Notes: generated from the sequence alone by a model not told the origin. DNA of 64,000 nt from Phycisphaerae bacterium (GCA_016873275.1 VGXO01000007.1:16043-80042), one strand, 5' to 3'; shown: positions 32,915 to 42,063, counted from the first letter of the stretch. Program-made: numbers and translations.

Positions 32915-33975
32915 CGCGCCGCGAGCACCGCCGCCGCCCGCCGCGCGGCGGCGGAGGCGTCCTCCCATCGCTCGATGAGCCGTCGGATCGCGCGATCAAG
33001 CGCCTCGGCATCGCCGAACGCGACCACCTCGCCGGCGCCGAACTCGCGGACGAGCGAGGCAGGCTCGGTGCCCTCGCTCGCGACGATCGCCGATCCGGAG
33101 AGGAGCGCGTCGAGGGCGACGCCGCTGACCTGACCGGCGAAGGTCGCGGGGTCGTACGCGACGAGGGTGATTGCGCCGCGGAAGTTCCCGAGGTAGGCGG
33201 CGCGGTCGAGGGGTGCCGGGTCGCATCGCAGACCTCGGTGACCGGATCGCTCGAGGCGGGCGAGGAGCGGCGACTCGCGGCGCCCGTGCCGACCGGCATG
33301 CTTGGTCGAGGACTGGACGAGGAGGGGGATCTCGGCGCGGTCGCGAGACCAGCGCTCCGCGAGCGCCACGACGCTCGCGAGCCCCTTGTTGAACCGCAGC
33401 GACCCCGCCATCAGGACGTGCGACCACGGTGCCGCGGCGGGCGGCGGCGGCGCGAGGATCGGATAGTCGATCGCGCGGACCCGCCGCCACCCGAGCGCTC
33501 GCAGGGACGCCGCGACCTCCTCCGTCGTCGCGAGCGCGAGCACTCGGCGCCGCGCCGAGGCTGCCACGCGATGGAGCACGCGGTCAGGGAGGTCGCCGGG
33601 TCGCCAGTGGAAGAGGATCGCACCGCGCTCCAGCGACCCGGGGGACGATCCCGGCATCGAGCACGCCGCGGCGTGGATGCCCCGCGCGGTGAGGAGGAGG
33701 GGACGGCGACGAGGGTCAGCGCGACGGAGCGTCTCGACCTCGGCGAGCGCCGAGACGAGCGGACGCTCCTGCCATGCGATCCGCGGACGACCGCCGCCGG
33801 GGGCAAGCCCGCCGCAGGTCGCGGCGGCGCCAGGCGCCGAGACGATCTCGACCTCCTCGGCGCGGTCCGAGAGACCGGCGACGATCGCGCGGGCGAGCTC
33901 CGCGTAGTGTCCGCGCCCCCCGGCGAGCCGCGGCTCGACGAGGATCGGCGCGATCGGGTCGGACCGGGCGTTCAT
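32866..33975 (-). CDS. Glycosyltransferase, GT4-like
   Basis: 369 residues. GT-B-type layout: N-terminal 'ILVEPRLAGGRGHYAELARAIVAGL' (G-G-x-G-H-Y, acceptor domain loop), 'GAILFHWRPGDLP', then donor-domain strands 'VLMAGSLRFNKGLASVVALAERW', 'YLGNFRGAITLVAYDPATFAGQVSGVALDALLSGSAIVASEGTEPASLV' and 'AGEVVAFGDAEALDRAI'. The E-x7-E element is degraded (the usual E-G-F is replaced by 'QVSGVALDALLSG'), so the family is uncertain but the fold call is sound. Its ATG overlaps the stop of the O-antigen ligase gene by four bases (ATGA), so the two form an operon. Confidence 0.7.
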   Translation of the reverse strand: MNARSDPIAPILVEPRLAGGRGHYAELARAIVAGLSDRAEEVEIVSAPGAAATCGGLAPGGGRPRIAWQERPLVSALAEVETLRRADPRRRPLLLTARGIHAAACSMPGSSPGSLERGAILFHWRPGDLPDRVLHRVAASARRRVLALATTEEVAASLRALGWRRVRAIDYPILAPPPPAAAPWSHVLMAGSLRFNKGLASVVALAERWSRDRAEIPLLVQSSTKHAGRHGRRESPLLARLERSGHRGLRCDPAPLDRAAYLGNFRGAITLVAYDPATFAGQVSGVALDALLSGSAIVASEGTEPASLVREFGAGEVVAFGDAEALDRAIRRLIERWEDASAAARRAAAVLAARHDPRRFVEAWLSGVG

Positions 33976-35330
33976 GCGGTGCTCCCGACCGACCGCCCGA
34001 TGCTCGGGGCGTCCTTGCGCCACGATGCGCCGCCGAGCCATCCGCCGAGCCATCCGTCGAGCCAGTCGTCCTCCCGACCGAGTCCCCGCGACGCGAGCGC
34101 CTCCTGATCTGGTCGCGGCACGAGGACGAGGAGCCCAAGCAGCAAGAGGAGCGCGGAGGGGATCCCCCGGGCAAGCGCGTGGTCGAACTGGGCGCCCGCG
34201 ATCGTCGCGGCGAGCATGGCGAGCGCCATCGGAAGCATCGGCTCGCGACGAAGCCGCGACCATGCGGCGCGGAGCCCGATGGCGAGCGCCAGCACCCAGA
34301 GCATCGCGCCCGTCACGCCGGTCTCGAAGAGGAGATCGATGAGGAGGTTGTGCGCGTAGCCGACCTCGGCGTGATCCGCGACCGCCTGAAGGCAGGCGAA
34401 GCGTTCCGGCTCTGCCTCCTGCAGCGACAGGATCGTCTCGCGCCACGCGCCGAGACCGTGACCGAACCATGGTCGGTCGAGGCTGACCTCGATCGTCGCC
34501 CGCCACATGCACTCGCGGCTTCCGGTCCAGGCGTTGAAGCCGATCCCGAGGCCCTTGCCGACCGCGCCGCCGAGGGCGAGGCTCGTCCCGATCACGCCCG
34601 CGGCGAGGAGCGTGGACGTGGCGGTGATGACGAGCCAGGTCCGCCACCCTCGACCTGCGAGACCAAGGAGCATGATCACGAGACCGCCGACCGCGGCGGC
34701 GAGGAGGACCGCCCGCTGGCTGGAGGTCGCGAGGACGCCGCCTGCGAGGAGGAGCAGCACCGCCCCCGCGAGGCGCGGACCAGCGCCGCGGGAGGCGAGC
34801 GCCGCGAGCCCGGCGACCAACGCGAGGGGCGCGACGAACGACGCCCGCTCGAGCGCGACCTGGATCAGGTCCTCCCCGCGGGCGACGAGCATCAGCGACT
34901 CGCTCGCCGAGATCGCCGCGTTCACGCCGCTGCCGAGGACGAGTCCCGCGAGCAGCAGCCTCCAGCGATGAAGCACCGGGACGAGGAGGAGCGGCAGGAT
35001 GAACTGCCGCCGCGGCAGGGCGTCGGTCCACTCCGCGATCGGGTTCGAGAGGAGGGTCACCGCGACGACGAGAAGGAGCCATGCCGCGACGCAGCGGATG
35101 GGTCCGGTCGAGAGGAGCGCTCGACCGCACCGCCACGAGTCCTTGAGGCGCCAGATCGAGAGCCCGCAGAGCGCCACGAAGAACCCCGCCTCGATGCTCC
35201 GCGAGACGACGAGGAAGAAGCACCATCCCGCCGCGGCGAGGGCGTGGATCGCCGCGAGTCGCCGGTCGCGCTCGTCTCCTGCCGCGAGGGCATCGAGCAG
35301 GTCGCGTTGAGGCGGCGGGGGGAGGCTCAT
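33972..35330 (-). CDS. O-antigen ligase/polymerase family membrane protein (Wzy/WaaL-like)
   Basis: 452 residues with about eleven hydrophobic helices. The large periplasmic loop holds the Wzy_C signature: 'SRECMWRATIEVSLDRPWFGHGLGAWRE' (R-x-x-x-W-x-x-x-x-x...P-x-F-G-x-G-x-G) and 'HAEVGYAHNLLIDLLFETGVTGAMLW' (the H-x-x-x-L/N-L-x-x-x-E-x-G motif). Family members join lipid-linked O-units to lipid A-core, polymerise them, or glycosylate proteins; the sequence does not tell which. The last 35 residues have a Trp/Gly repeat 'WLDGWLGGWLGG' that is unusual. First gene of a two-gene operon; TAGCAT at 35377-35382 (complement) is a possible promoter 46 nt upstream. Confidence 0.8.
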   Translation of the reverse strand: MSLPPPPQRDLLDALAAGDERDRRLAAIHALAAAGWCFFLVVSRSIEAGFFVALCGLSIWRLKDSWRCGRALLSTGPIRCVAAWLLLVVAVTLLSNPIAEWTDALPRRQFILPLLLVPVLHRWRLLLAGLVLGSGVNAAISASESLMLVARGEDLIQVALERASFVAPLALVAGLAALASRGAGPRLAGAVLLLLAGGVLATSSQRAVLLAAAVGGLVIMLLGLAGRGWRTWLVITATSTLLAAGVIGTSLALGGAVGKGLGIGFNAWTGSRECMWRATIEVSLDRPWFGHGLGAWRETILSLQEAEPERFACLQAVADHAEVGYAHNLLIDLLFETGVTGAMLWVLALAIGLRAAWSRLRREPMLPMALAMLAATIAGAQFDHALARGIPSALLLLLGLLVLVPRPDQEALASRGLGREDDWLDGWLGGWLGGASWRKDAPSIGRSVGSTA

Positions 35331-35376
35331 GCGGACGAGGGTCCCGGTCGGGTCGCGTGGCGCCCGCCTCGTCGCG

Positions 35377-35382
35377 ATGCTA
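35377..35382 (-). promoter_or_regulatory. Candidate -10 TAGCAT for the O-antigen ligase operon
   Basis: Minus-strand TAGCAT 46 nt before the ATG, in the 161-bp region divergent with the oxidoreductase gene. Confidence 0.3.
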
Positions 35383-35458
35383 CCGGGGCGGGGTCCGGGG
35401 CTCGTGCCTGCGGAGCCGGCGCGACGACTTCTCGGCGCGGAATCGGGGACCGCGTCGA

Positions 35459-35464
35459 TAGCAT
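35459..35464 (+). promoter_or_regulatory. Candidate -10 TAGCAT for the Gfo/Idh/MocA gene
   Basis: TAGCAT 27 nt before the ATG; the intervening leader contains GGAG about 10 nt before the start, so this gene may use both a leader and a Shine-Dalgarno. Confidence 0.35.
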
Positions 35465-35491
35465 GGCGGACGACTTCACGGAGATCCCCTC

Positions 35492-36850
35492 ATGACCACG
35501 CCCCTCGACCGCCGCCGCTTCGTGCAGACCTCGCTCGCCGCGACCGCCGCGGCGCTCGCCTGGCGCCCGACCTTCGCCTCGGCCCGCTCCCTGCAGAAGC
35601 TGCGGGTGGGCTCGGTCGGCGTCGGCGGCATGGGCGCCTACGACGTGCCGCAGATCGCCTCGCATCCCGAGGTCGAGATGGCGGCGATCTGCGACATCGA
35701 CACGAAGGCGCTGAACGCGATGGGAGAGAAGTTCCCCAAGGCGGCGCGGTTCACCGACTGGCGGGAGATGCTCGCGACGATGGGCGACTCGATCGACGCG
35801 GTCTCGGTGACCACGCCCGACCACATGCACGCGCCGATCACGATGCGGGCGCTCGACGCCCGCAAGCACGTCTATTGCCAGAAGCCGCTCACGCACAGCG
35901 TGAACGAGGGGCGGGCGATCGTCCTGAAGACCGTGCAGAACCCGGGTCTCGCGACGCAGATGGGCACGCAGGTCGCCTCCTACGACCACAAGCGGCAGGC
36001 GATGGAGCTCCTCCGCGACCAGCGGATCGTCGGGCAGGTGAAGGCGATCCATGGATGGACCGACCGACCGGTCGGCTTCTGGCCGCAGGGTCGGCCGCGA
36101 CCGACCGGCGCGAGCCCGATCCCCAACGACGTCGCCTGGTACAACTGGCTCGGCATCGCGCCGGACCGACCCTACCTCTCCAAGGTCTACCACCCGTTCG
36201 CGTGGCGGGGCTTCCGGGACTTCGGCTGCGGCGCCCTCGGCGACATGGCGTGCCACATCATCGACACGCCGCTGCAGGCGATGAGCCTGCTCGTGGCGAC
36301 GGACGTCACGGTCGAGTGCACCGACTCGACCGACGACATGTTCCCGAGCAAGGAGGTCGTGCGGTTCACCCTCGCCGGGAACGCGTACACCGGCGGGAAG
36401 CCGATCCCCTTCGTCTGGCACGACGGCGGGCTGCTTCCCACGCCGCAGGAGCTCGGACTTCCCTCGGACGTCGCGATCCCGCAGAACACCGTGGCGATCG
36501 TCGGGGAGGGCGGCACCTTCCTCGTTCCCTACGAGGGCAGCGTCGTGTCGCGGCTCTTCGTCGACGGCAAGGAGCGGGAGTTCGCCAAGCCGACCTTCGC
36601 CGATCCGAACCGAAACCACTGGCACCACTGGGTCGAGGGCTGCTTCGGTCGCGCCCGCACCCAGACCGACTTCGTCTACGCGGGCACGCTCTGCGAGATG
36701 CTCTCGCTCGGGGCGCTCGCCTCGCGCTTCCCCGGCAAGACGCTCCGCTGGGACTCGAAGGCGATGAGGATCACCAACGACGACGCGGCGAACCGCCTCG
36801 TCACCCGCGTCTACCGCGACGGTTGGGACGTGCCGATGCCGACCGCCTGA
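35492..36850 (+). CDS. Tat-exported Gfo/Idh/MocA-family oxidoreductase
   Basis: 452 residues. Twin-arginine signal 'DRRRFVQTSLAATAAALAW' (R-R-x-F-V/L), so the enzyme is exported folded with its cofactor. The Rossmann domain follows: 'RVGSVGVGGMGAYDV' (G-x-G-x-x-G), 'AAICDIDTKALN', 'DAVSVTTPDHMHAPITMRALDARKHVYCQKPLTHSVNEG', where E/Q-K-P carries the catalytic Lys. The C-terminal domain includes 'HPFAWRGFRDFGCGALGDMACHIIDT', the planctomycete variant of the active-site G-D-x-x-x-H motif. Exported members of this family are abundant in planctomycetes and act on unknown sugars or inositols. Monocistronic; ends in the hairpin at 36897-36928. Confidence 0.9.
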   Translation: MTTPLDRRRFVQTSLAATAAALAWRPTFASARSLQKLRVGSVGVGGMGAYDVPQIASHPEVEMAAICDIDTKALNAMGEKFPKAARFTDWREMLATMGDSIDAVSVTTPDHMHAPITMRALDARKHVYCQKPLTHSVNEGRAIVLKTVQNPGLATQMGTQVASYDHKRQAMELLRDQRIVGQVKAIHGWTDRPVGFWPQGRPRPTGASPIPNDVAWYNWLGIAPDRPYLSKVYHPFAWRGFRDFGCGALGDMACHIIDTPLQAMSLLVATDVTVECTDSTDDMFPSKEVVRFTLAGNAYTGGKPIPFVWHDGGLLPTPQELGLPSDVAIPQNTVAIVGEGGTFLVPYEGSVVSRLFVDGKEREFAKPTFADPNRNHWHHWVEGCFGRARTQTDFVYAGTLCEMLSLGALASRFPGKTLRWDSKAMRITNDDAANRLVTRVYRDGWDVPMPTA

Positions 36851-36896
36851 GCCGGGCGACTGAGCCGACCGTCACCTTCGTCCGATGATCGTCGAT

Positions 36897-36928
36897 CGAC
36901 GAGGAGCGCCCCGCGGCGCTCCTCGTCG
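36897..36928. terminator. Bidirectional terminator hairpin
   Basis: Perfect 14-bp stem CGACGAGGAGCGCC/GGCGCTCCTCGTCG with a 4-nt loop CCGC, centred between two convergent stop codons (36850 and 36933). T-run is poor on both sides. Confidence 0.6.
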
Positions 36929-36932
36929 TGCT

Positions 36933-38204
36933 TCATGAGGCAACCGGCGTCCGTCTCGCCCGGGTGAAGGGCAGCACGAGCACCATCGCCGCCTGCAGGA
37001 TGCCCGCGACGAGGTAGATCGTCGCCGGCTCGAGGCGACCGTCGAGCGGACCGGCGAGCCGGAGCCCGATCGTGGTCGAGAGGTTGAGGAGCGCCATGTA
37101 CGCGGTGAACTGCGTCGCCGCGACCCGCGGCGCGGCGATCGACATGAAGAGCGCGAAGAGCGAGACGTTGAGGACGGCGAGCAGCCCGCTCTCGACGACG
37201 AGGTAGGCGACGAGGAGCCCTCGGCTCGACCACCACGGCTCGAGCAGGCCGAACGCGGCGATCATCGCGCCGAGGAGGAGCGCCGACAGCCCGGCGAGGC
37301 GCCGCGGCCCGACCATGTCCGCGAGGAATCCGCCGAGGATCGACCCGCCGAGTCCCGCCCACACGCCGAGCGTGCCGCTGATCCCGACGTACTCCTCCTT
37401 GGTCCAGCCGAGGTCGCCGATGAAGAGGACGTTCGCGACCGGCGCGAGGATCCCGGAGGGAAGGAGCGCGAGCACCGCGACGAGCGCTGCGGCGAGGCTC
37501 TCGCGGCGGAGGAACGCGCGGAGGAGGGACCCGACGAGGTCCGCGAGCGAGCGGGGCTCGAGCGCCTCGACGGCGGCGCTCGCGCGACCGGCGGTCCACG
37601 GGAGCAGCCGTTCGCCCGGTCGCTCCCGCACGAGGAGCGGCAGCAGCATGATCGCCCCGAGCAGCACCGCCTGGACGAGCATCGTCGCCGCCATGCCGAG
37701 GGGACCGATCAGCACGCCGAGTCCGGCGGCGCCCACCGAGGTGCCGAGGTACTTCGAGCCGTACATGAGCCCGTTCGCGGTGCCGCGCTCCGACTCCGTG
37801 AGGAGGTCGACCGCGAGGGCGTCGACCGCGACGTCCTGCAGCGCGTTGAAGCAGTTGTGGAGGAGGAGGATCGCCCCGAGCGCCCCGAGGGCGACCGCCG
37901 GATCGGGGATCGCCGCCATCGCGAGGATCGTGGCGATCATCCCGAGCTGCGCGAGCAGGATCCAGGGGCGCCGCCTTCCCATCGAGGGGATCGTGAAGCG
38001 GTCGACGAGCGGTCCGAACGCCCACTTGAACGCCCACGGGATCATCGCGAGGGCGAGCGTCGCCCCGATCGGATCGACCCCGAGCCCGCGCTCGGCGAGG
38101 TACGCCGCGAGGGTGTAGACGACGAAGCCGTAGGGGATCCCCTGCGCGACGTAGAGCAGGCAGAGGGTGCCGATCCGCAGCAGCGGACTCGTCGAGAGGC
38201 TCAC
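36933..38204 (-). CDS. MFS permease, AmpG/PAT-family-like
   Basis: 423 residues from a GTG start, twelve predicted helices. The first helix and loop, 'LCLLYVAQGIPYGFVVYTLAAYLAERGLGVDPIGATLALAMIPWAFKWAFGPLVDRF', match the AmpG/acetyl-CoA-transporter (PAT) branch (Q-G-I-P-Y-G...L-P...K-F/W-x-W-x-P-L-V-D). 'LLHNCFNALQDVAVDALAVDLL' is the second signature, like A-x-Q-D-x-A-x-D-A in AmpG. AmpG imports GlcNAc-anhydro-muropeptides for cell-wall recycling, but other substrates are known in the family and no recycling genes are adjacent. The GTG is chosen because TACCTT lies 7 nt upstream and the first helix begins ten residues in. Confidence 0.78.
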   Translation of the reverse strand: MSLSTSPLLRIGTLCLLYVAQGIPYGFVVYTLAAYLAERGLGVDPIGATLALAMIPWAFKWAFGPLVDRFTIPSMGRRRPWILLAQLGMIATILAMAAIPDPAVALGALGAILLLHNCFNALQDVAVDALAVDLLTESERGTANGLMYGSKYLGTSVGAAGLGVLIGPLGMAATMLVQAVLLGAIMLLPLLVRERPGERLLPWTAGRASAAVEALEPRSLADLVGSLLRAFLRRESLAAALVAVLALLPSGILAPVANVLFIGDLGWTKEEYVGISGTLGVWAGLGGSILGGFLADMVGPRRLAGLSALLLGAMIAAFGLLEPWWSSRGLLVAYLVVESGLLAVLNVSLFALFMSIAAPRVAATQFTAYMALLNLSTTIGLRLAGPLDGRLEPATIYLVAGILQAAMVLVLPFTRARRTPVAS

Positions 38205-38211
38205 GCCGCGG

Positions 38212-38217
38212 AAGGTA
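38212..38217 (-). promoter_or_regulatory. -10-like TACCTT, 7 nt before the MFS GTG start
   Basis: Minus strand, in the 58-bp divergent region with pgl. Confidence 0.4.
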
Positions 38218-38262
38218 GCGGTCTCTGGTTGCGGCGACGGATGTTCCCGCGAAGATGCCCCG

Positions 38263-39048
38263 ATGCCCGACTCCACCACGCCCGATCCCATCCCGCTCGA
38301 GCCGACGCCGAAGGCGCCGCCGCTTCCCGGCGTCGTCCGCGTCGCCCCGACCTCCGACGCGCTCCTCGACGCGCTCGCCGCGGACCTGCTCGCCCAGGCG
38401 GTCCAGTGCGTGCGGGCGTTCGGGGACTTCCACCTCGCGCTCTCCGGCGGGCACACGCCGTTCCCGCTCTACGAGCGCCTGATGTACGACCCGCAGTACC
38501 GCGGGCTGCCGTGGCAGCGCACGCACCTCTGGATGGTGGACGAGCGTTGCGTGCCCTTCGACGATCCGCTGAGCAACTTCGGGAAGATCTCCGAGATCAT
38601 CGTGGACCACTCCGGCATCCCCCCGGAGCAGGTGCACCCGATCGAGGGGACCGCGGCGGATGCGGACGTGCGCTACGAGCGGACGCTCCGCGAGGTGCTC
38701 GGCTGGCGGGAGAAGGGACACGACCGCCTCGACTTCGTGCTGCTCGGGATGGGCGACAACGGGCACACCGCGAGCCTCTTCCCGAACACCGCGGTGCTGC
38801 ACGAGACCACGCGGCTCGCGGCGCGGTGCTCGGGACCGGACGTGAAGCCGGACCGCATCACCATGACCTACCCGCTCCTCAACGCGTCGCGGGTGCTCGC
38901 GGCGCTCGTCGTCGGTCCCACCAAGACCGAGATGGTGAAGCGGGTGGCGACCGGTCGCGACCCGATCGAGGAGATCCCGATCAAGGGGATCCGCCCGGTG
39001 GGCGGCGAGCTCCGCTGGTACCTCGACTCCGTCGCGGCGGGCGCCTGA
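38263..39048 (+). CDS. pgl: 6-phosphogluconolactonase
   Basis: 261 residues, DevB type. Hydrolyses 6-phosphogluconolactone in the oxidative pentose phosphate pathway. Motifs: 'FHLALSGGHTPFPLYERL' (S-G-G-x-T/S-P), 'RTHLWMVDERCVPFDDPLSNFG' (D-E-R-x-V-P-x-x-x-x-x-S-N), 'HPIEGT', and 'DRLDFVLLGMGDNGHTASLFPNT' (G-M-G-x-D/N-G-H-T-A-S-L-F-P). The first 25 residues are Pro/Thr-rich. No zwf or gnd next door. An alternative start lies one Met upstream in a different frame and is not used. Confidence 0.92.
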   Translation: MPDSTTPDPIPLEPTPKAPPLPGVVRVAPTSDALLDALAADLLAQAVQCVRAFGDFHLALSGGHTPFPLYERLMYDPQYRGLPWQRTHLWMVDERCVPFDDPLSNFGKISEIIVDHSGIPPEQVHPIEGTAADADVRYERTLREVLGWREKGHDRLDFVLLGMGDNGHTASLFPNTAVLHETTRLAARCSGPDVKPDRITMTYPLLNASRVLAALVVGPTKTEMVKRVATGRDPIEEIPIKGIRPVGGELRWYLDSVAAGA

Positions 39049-39051
39049 GCG

Positions 39052-39507
39052 TCAGCGGTCATCCTCGACCGCGTCGGCGGGCGGGTCCCGCCGCGGCGTC
39101 GCTCCGGCGTCGAGGAACCCCCGCAGGATCCGCGCCGCGGCGACCGCGTCGAGGCGGCGCTTCTTCCCCCGCCGCGTGAAGCCGCTGCCGGCGAGGTCGC
39201 CCTCCGCGGCGAAGCTCGAGAGCCGCTCGTCGTGGTGATGCACCGCGAGCCCCGTCGCCGCGGCGAGCGTCGCCGCGAACTCGCGGGTCCGCCGCGCCGC
39301 CGGTCCCTCCGAGCCGTCCATGTTGAGCGGAAGCCCCACGACGAGGGCGTCCGGCGCCTGCTCCCGCACCGCGCGGAGGATCGCCGCGACGAGGCGCGGC
39401 CCGGGCGGCTCCTCGATCACCTCGAGCGGGGTCGCGATGCGGGTGCCGTCGTCGCCCACCGCGAGTCCGGTCCGGCGTCCGCCGAGGTCGACCGCGAGGT
39501 ACCGCAT
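39052..39507 (-). CDS. ruvX: Putative pre-16S rRNA nuclease / Holliday-junction resolvase-like RuvX (YqgF)
   Basis: 151 residues, typical length. RNase H-like fold: 'MRYLAVDLGGRRTGLAVGDD' (metal-binding Asp7), 'DALVVGLPLNMDGSEGPAARRTREFA' (G-L-P-x-x-x-D-G-S/T), 'VHHHDERLSSFAAEG' (D-E-R-x-S/T, second acidic site) and 'RLDAVAAARILRGFLD' (final catalytic Asp). The family trims 16S rRNA 5' ends and is also called an anti-termination or resolvase-like factor. Eleven bases downstream of manC on the same strand, so probably co-transcribed. C-terminal tail is charged. Confidence 0.92.
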   Translation of the reverse strand: MRYLAVDLGGRRTGLAVGDDGTRIATPLEVIEEPPGPRLVAAILRAVREQAPDALVVGLPLNMDGSEGPAARRTREFAATLAAATGLAVHHHDERLSSFAAEGDLAGSGFTRRGKKRRLDAVAAARILRGFLDAGATPRRDPPADAVEDDR

Positions 39508-39518
39508 CGGCGCCGGCG

Positions 39519-40601
39519 TCAGCGGAACGCCCCGGGCACCCGCTCGGCGACGAACTTGACCTGCTCGGCGAGCTCGATGGGGCACACGAGGGTGGCGTCG
39601 GCGGTGTGCACGACGACGAGGTCCTCGCAGCCGAGGACGCAGATCATGTGCTCGGGCTCGCTCGAGACCGAGAGCACGCCGCGGCTCTCGACCGCGAAGA
39701 GCCGACCGATCACCCGGTTGCCCGCGGCATCCGGCTCGATCGTCTTCGCGAGGCTCGGCCAGCTCCCGACGTCGAGCCACTTCACCGCCATGGGCACGGT
39801 CACGATCGAGAAGGCGTCCGTCGCGGAGGCGGGCTCCATCACCCCGTGATCGACGCTGATCTTCGTGAGCGTCGGATAGACGTCGGCGAGCAGCCGCGAG
39901 CGGTCGGGGGTGCCCCACGCGGCAGCGATGCGGCGGAGCCCCTCCGCGTTCGCGGGCAGGAAGCGGTCGAGCGCCCGCATGAAGGACGCCGCCGAGAAGA
40001 CGAACATCCCGCTGTTCCAGTTCCAGCGCCCGCTCGCGAGGAACGCCTCCGCCCGCGGGCGCTCCGGCTTCTCGACGAAGGACTGCGCGAGGTAGGCGCC
40101 CTCGAAGCCGCCGATCTCCGCGCCGCGCTCGACCCAGCCGTAGCCGGTGGCGGCGAAGTCGGGGCGGATCGAGAAGGTCACGAAGCGGCTCGGATCCGCC
40201 TCGACGAGGCGGAAGCCGAGGTCGAGCGCCCGGGCGAACTCCGCCTGTGGCTCGATGAGGTGGTCGGCGGTGAGCACCGCGAAGACCGCCGAGGGATCCC
40301 TCGACTCGAGGAGCGCCGCGGTGAGCCCGACCGCGTTCACGGTGTCGCGCCCCGCCGGCTCGCCGAGGAGCTGGTCCTCGGGGATCGCGGGGATCTCCTC
40401 CCGGATCGCGGCGCGGAACCGCTCGGCGGTGCAGACGAGTCGGCGGTCCGGATCGACGACGCCCTCGAGGCGCTCGACCGCCGCGGCGAGGAGGCTGCGT
40501 CCGCCCGGAAGGAGCGGGAGAAGCTGCTTGGGGCGCTCCCGTCGGCTGAGCGGCCAGAGCCGCGTCCCGGAGCCGCCCGCCATGACCATGCCATGTCGCA
40601 T
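39519..40601 (-). CDS. manC: Mannose-1-phosphate guanylyltransferase
   Basis: 360 residues; a single nucleotidyltransferase domain without the phosphomannose isomerase half found in long ManC proteins. Signature 'MVMAGGSGTRLWPLSRRERPKQLLPLL' (G-G-x-G-T-R-L-W-P-L-S-R-x-x-x-P-K-Q), 'VLTADHLIEPQAEFA', 'ATGYGWVERG', 'FVEKPERPRAEAFLASGRWNWNSGMFVFSA' (F-V-E-K-P and W-N-S-G-M-F), then 'VKWLDVGSWPSLAKTIEPD'. Makes GDP-mannose from mannose-1-phosphate and GTP, the entry to mannosyl, fucosyl and rhamnosyl donors for surface glycans. TACCTT lies 6 nt upstream. Divergent from ruvA. Confidence 0.93.
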   Translation of the reverse strand: MRHGMVMAGGSGTRLWPLSRRERPKQLLPLLPGGRSLLAAAVERLEGVVDPDRRLVCTAERFRAAIREEIPAIPEDQLLGEPAGRDTVNAVGLTAALLESRDPSAVFAVLTADHLIEPQAEFARALDLGFRLVEADPSRFVTFSIRPDFAATGYGWVERGAEIGGFEGAYLAQSFVEKPERPRAEAFLASGRWNWNSGMFVFSAASFMRALDRFLPANAEGLRRIAAAWGTPDRSRLLADVYPTLTKISVDHGVMEPASATDAFSIVTVPMAVKWLDVGSWPSLAKTIEPDAAGNRVIGRLFAVESRGVLSVSSEPEHMICVLGCEDLVVVHTADATLVCPIELAEQVKFVAERVPGAFR

Positions 40602-40607
40602 GGCGGG

Positions 40608-40613
40608 AAGGTA
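40608..40613 (-). promoter_or_regulatory. -10-like TACCTT, 6 nt before the manC ATG
   Basis: Minus-strand hexamer followed by CCCGCC and ATG. Confidence 0.4.
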
Positions 40614-40661
40614 GCCGCCTCGGGGGCGGTCGTGGCGGCGGAGGTCGAGCCCGACCCGCCG

Positions 40662-40667
40662 TACACT
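40662..40667 (+). promoter_or_regulatory. -10-like TACACT, 9 nt before the ruvA ATG
   Basis: Same hexamer as in front of radA. No Shine-Dalgarno between it and the start. Confidence 0.4.
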
Positions 40668-40676
40668 CGATCCAGA

Positions 40677-41303
40677 ATGATCACGCGGCTGAGCGGGCTC
40701 CTCGAGAGGGTGTCGGATGGCGCGGCGGTCGTCGCGAGCGGCGACCTCGCCTATGAGGTGCTGCTTCCCGCCGCCGAGGTGGCGCGGCTCGAGCGGGAGG
40801 TCGGTTCGCGGGTCGTCCTGCACACGATCCACACCTTGGAGGGCGTCTCGCAGGGGGCGAGCTACCGACCAAGGCTCCTCGGCTTCGCCAGTCCGGAGGA
40901 CCGGGAGTTCTTCGAGCTCTTCATCACCGTCCGCGGCATCGGTCCGCGGAAGGCGATGCGGGCGCTCGCGATTCCCTTCCCGCGCATCGCCGAGGCGATC
41001 GCCGCGGGCGACGTGGGGCTCCTCTCCTCGCTCCCCGAGATCGGCCGCAAGATGGCGCAGACGATCTGCGCGGAGCTCGCGGAGAAGGTCGATCCCTACC
41101 TGCGCGGCGTTGCGCCCGCCGCGGCGGCGGCGAAGGGCGATCCGCGGCGGCAGGTCGCCCTCGACGCGATCGAGGTCCTCGTCCAGCTCGGCGAGCCTCG
41201 ACCCGCCGCGCGGGACCTCGTCGAGCGTGCCGTGGCGGTGCCGGAGGCGCCCGCGTCGGTCGAGGAGACCGTCACCGCGGCGCTTCGGCTGCGGGGGCGG
41301 TAG
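40677..41303 (+). CDS. ruvA: Holliday junction branch migration protein RuvA
   Basis: 208 residues. N-terminal OB-fold '[32 protein letters not shown]', then the helix-hairpin-helix region '[61 protein letters not shown]', and a C-terminal three-helix domain ('[30 protein letters not shown]') that contacts RuvB. RuvA binds four-way junctions as a tetramer. ruvB and ruvC are not in the window. The 3' end overlaps the convergent acyltransferase gene by 32 bp, which is tight but both frames are strongly coding. Confidence 0.9.
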   Translation: MITRLSGLLERVSDGAAVVASGDLAYEVLLPAAEVARLEREVGSRVVLHTIHTLEGVSQGASYRPRLLGFASPEDREFFELFITVRGIGPRKAMRALAIPFPRIAEAIAAGDVGLLSSLPEIGRKMAQTICAELAEKVDPYLRGVAPAAAAAKGDPRRQVALDAIEVLVQLGEPRPAARDLVERAVAVPEAPASVEETVTAALRLRGR

Positions 41304-42063
41304 CGCACGGCCATCCGCTCGCCGCGGCGAGCGTCGCCTGCAGCCTCGCGCCGAAGGCGGCGGGCTGCTCGTCGCTCGCCGGTCGGAACAAGCCGATCAC
41401 GCGGACGACGCTCCGGCTGCGGACGAGGAGCGAGGAGAAGATGCGCGGCGCCGGCGTCCCCTCGACGAGGCACAGGAGGACCGGCGCGTTCCCCCGGGCG
41501 GCGAGCACGCCGAGCCCCGTCTCGAAGGGACGAAGCACCCACGGCGGTCGCGCGACCCCGCCCTCGGGGAAGATCCCGATCACGCCGCCCGCGCGGAGCT
41601 CGCGGAGCGACTCGCGGACCGCCGCCACGTCCCTGCCGTCCTGCTCGACCGCGAGCACCGCGAAGTGGCGCCACACCGGACCGAGCCACGGCTTCATCTG
41701 CCCCCGCCACATCATCCAGCGGATCCGCCGCCGGAGCGGCATCTGGAGGAGGACGGGGTCGAGCCCGCAGGTGTGGTTCGCGGCGACGATCAGCGGCCCG
41801 GCGTCGAGCGCGAGGCCCTCGACGCCCTCAAAGCGGGCGCGGTGCCAGAAGGCGAGGTAGGCGCCGGCGGCGCGGTGCTCGAGCGCCAGCGCGAGGTCGC
41901 CGCCGAAGTCGCTGCGCAGGCGGTCGAGGATCGCCCCCGCGCGGCGGAGGAGGGCGATCGACGCGAGCATCGCGACCACCGCCGCCATGGGTCCGAGGAC
42001 GCCGGCGGCGGGATCGTTCGGGAGGGCGCTCGCGGCGAGGTTGATCATCGTGGTCGAGGGCAT
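41272..42063 (-). CDS. 1-acyl-sn-glycerol-3-phosphate acyltransferase-like (PlsC family)
   Basis: 263 residues. One N-terminal membrane helix (about 22-42, '[18 protein letters not shown]'), then the acyltransferase domain: block I '[17 protein letters not shown]' (N-H-x-x-x-x-D catalytic His-Asp), block II '[12 protein letters not shown]', block III '[18 protein letters not shown]' (F-P-E-G) and block IV '[13 protein letters not shown]'. Such enzymes put the second acyl chain on lysophosphatidic acid or acylate other lipids. The C-terminus is Ala-rich. The substrate cannot be assigned with certainty. Confidence 0.82.
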   Translation of the reverse strand: MPSTTMINLAASALPNDPAAGVLGPMAAVVAMLASIALLRRAGAILDRLRSDFGGDLALALEHRAAGAYLAFWHRARFEGVEGLALDAGPLIVAANHTCGLDPVLLQMPLRRRIRWMMWRGQMKPWLGPVWRHFAVLAVEQDGRDVAAVRESLRELRAGGVIGIFPEGGVARPPWVLRPFETGLGVLAARGNAPVLLCLVEGTPAPRIFSSLLVRSRSVVRVIGLFRPASDEQPAAFGARLQATLAAASGWPCATAPAAEAPR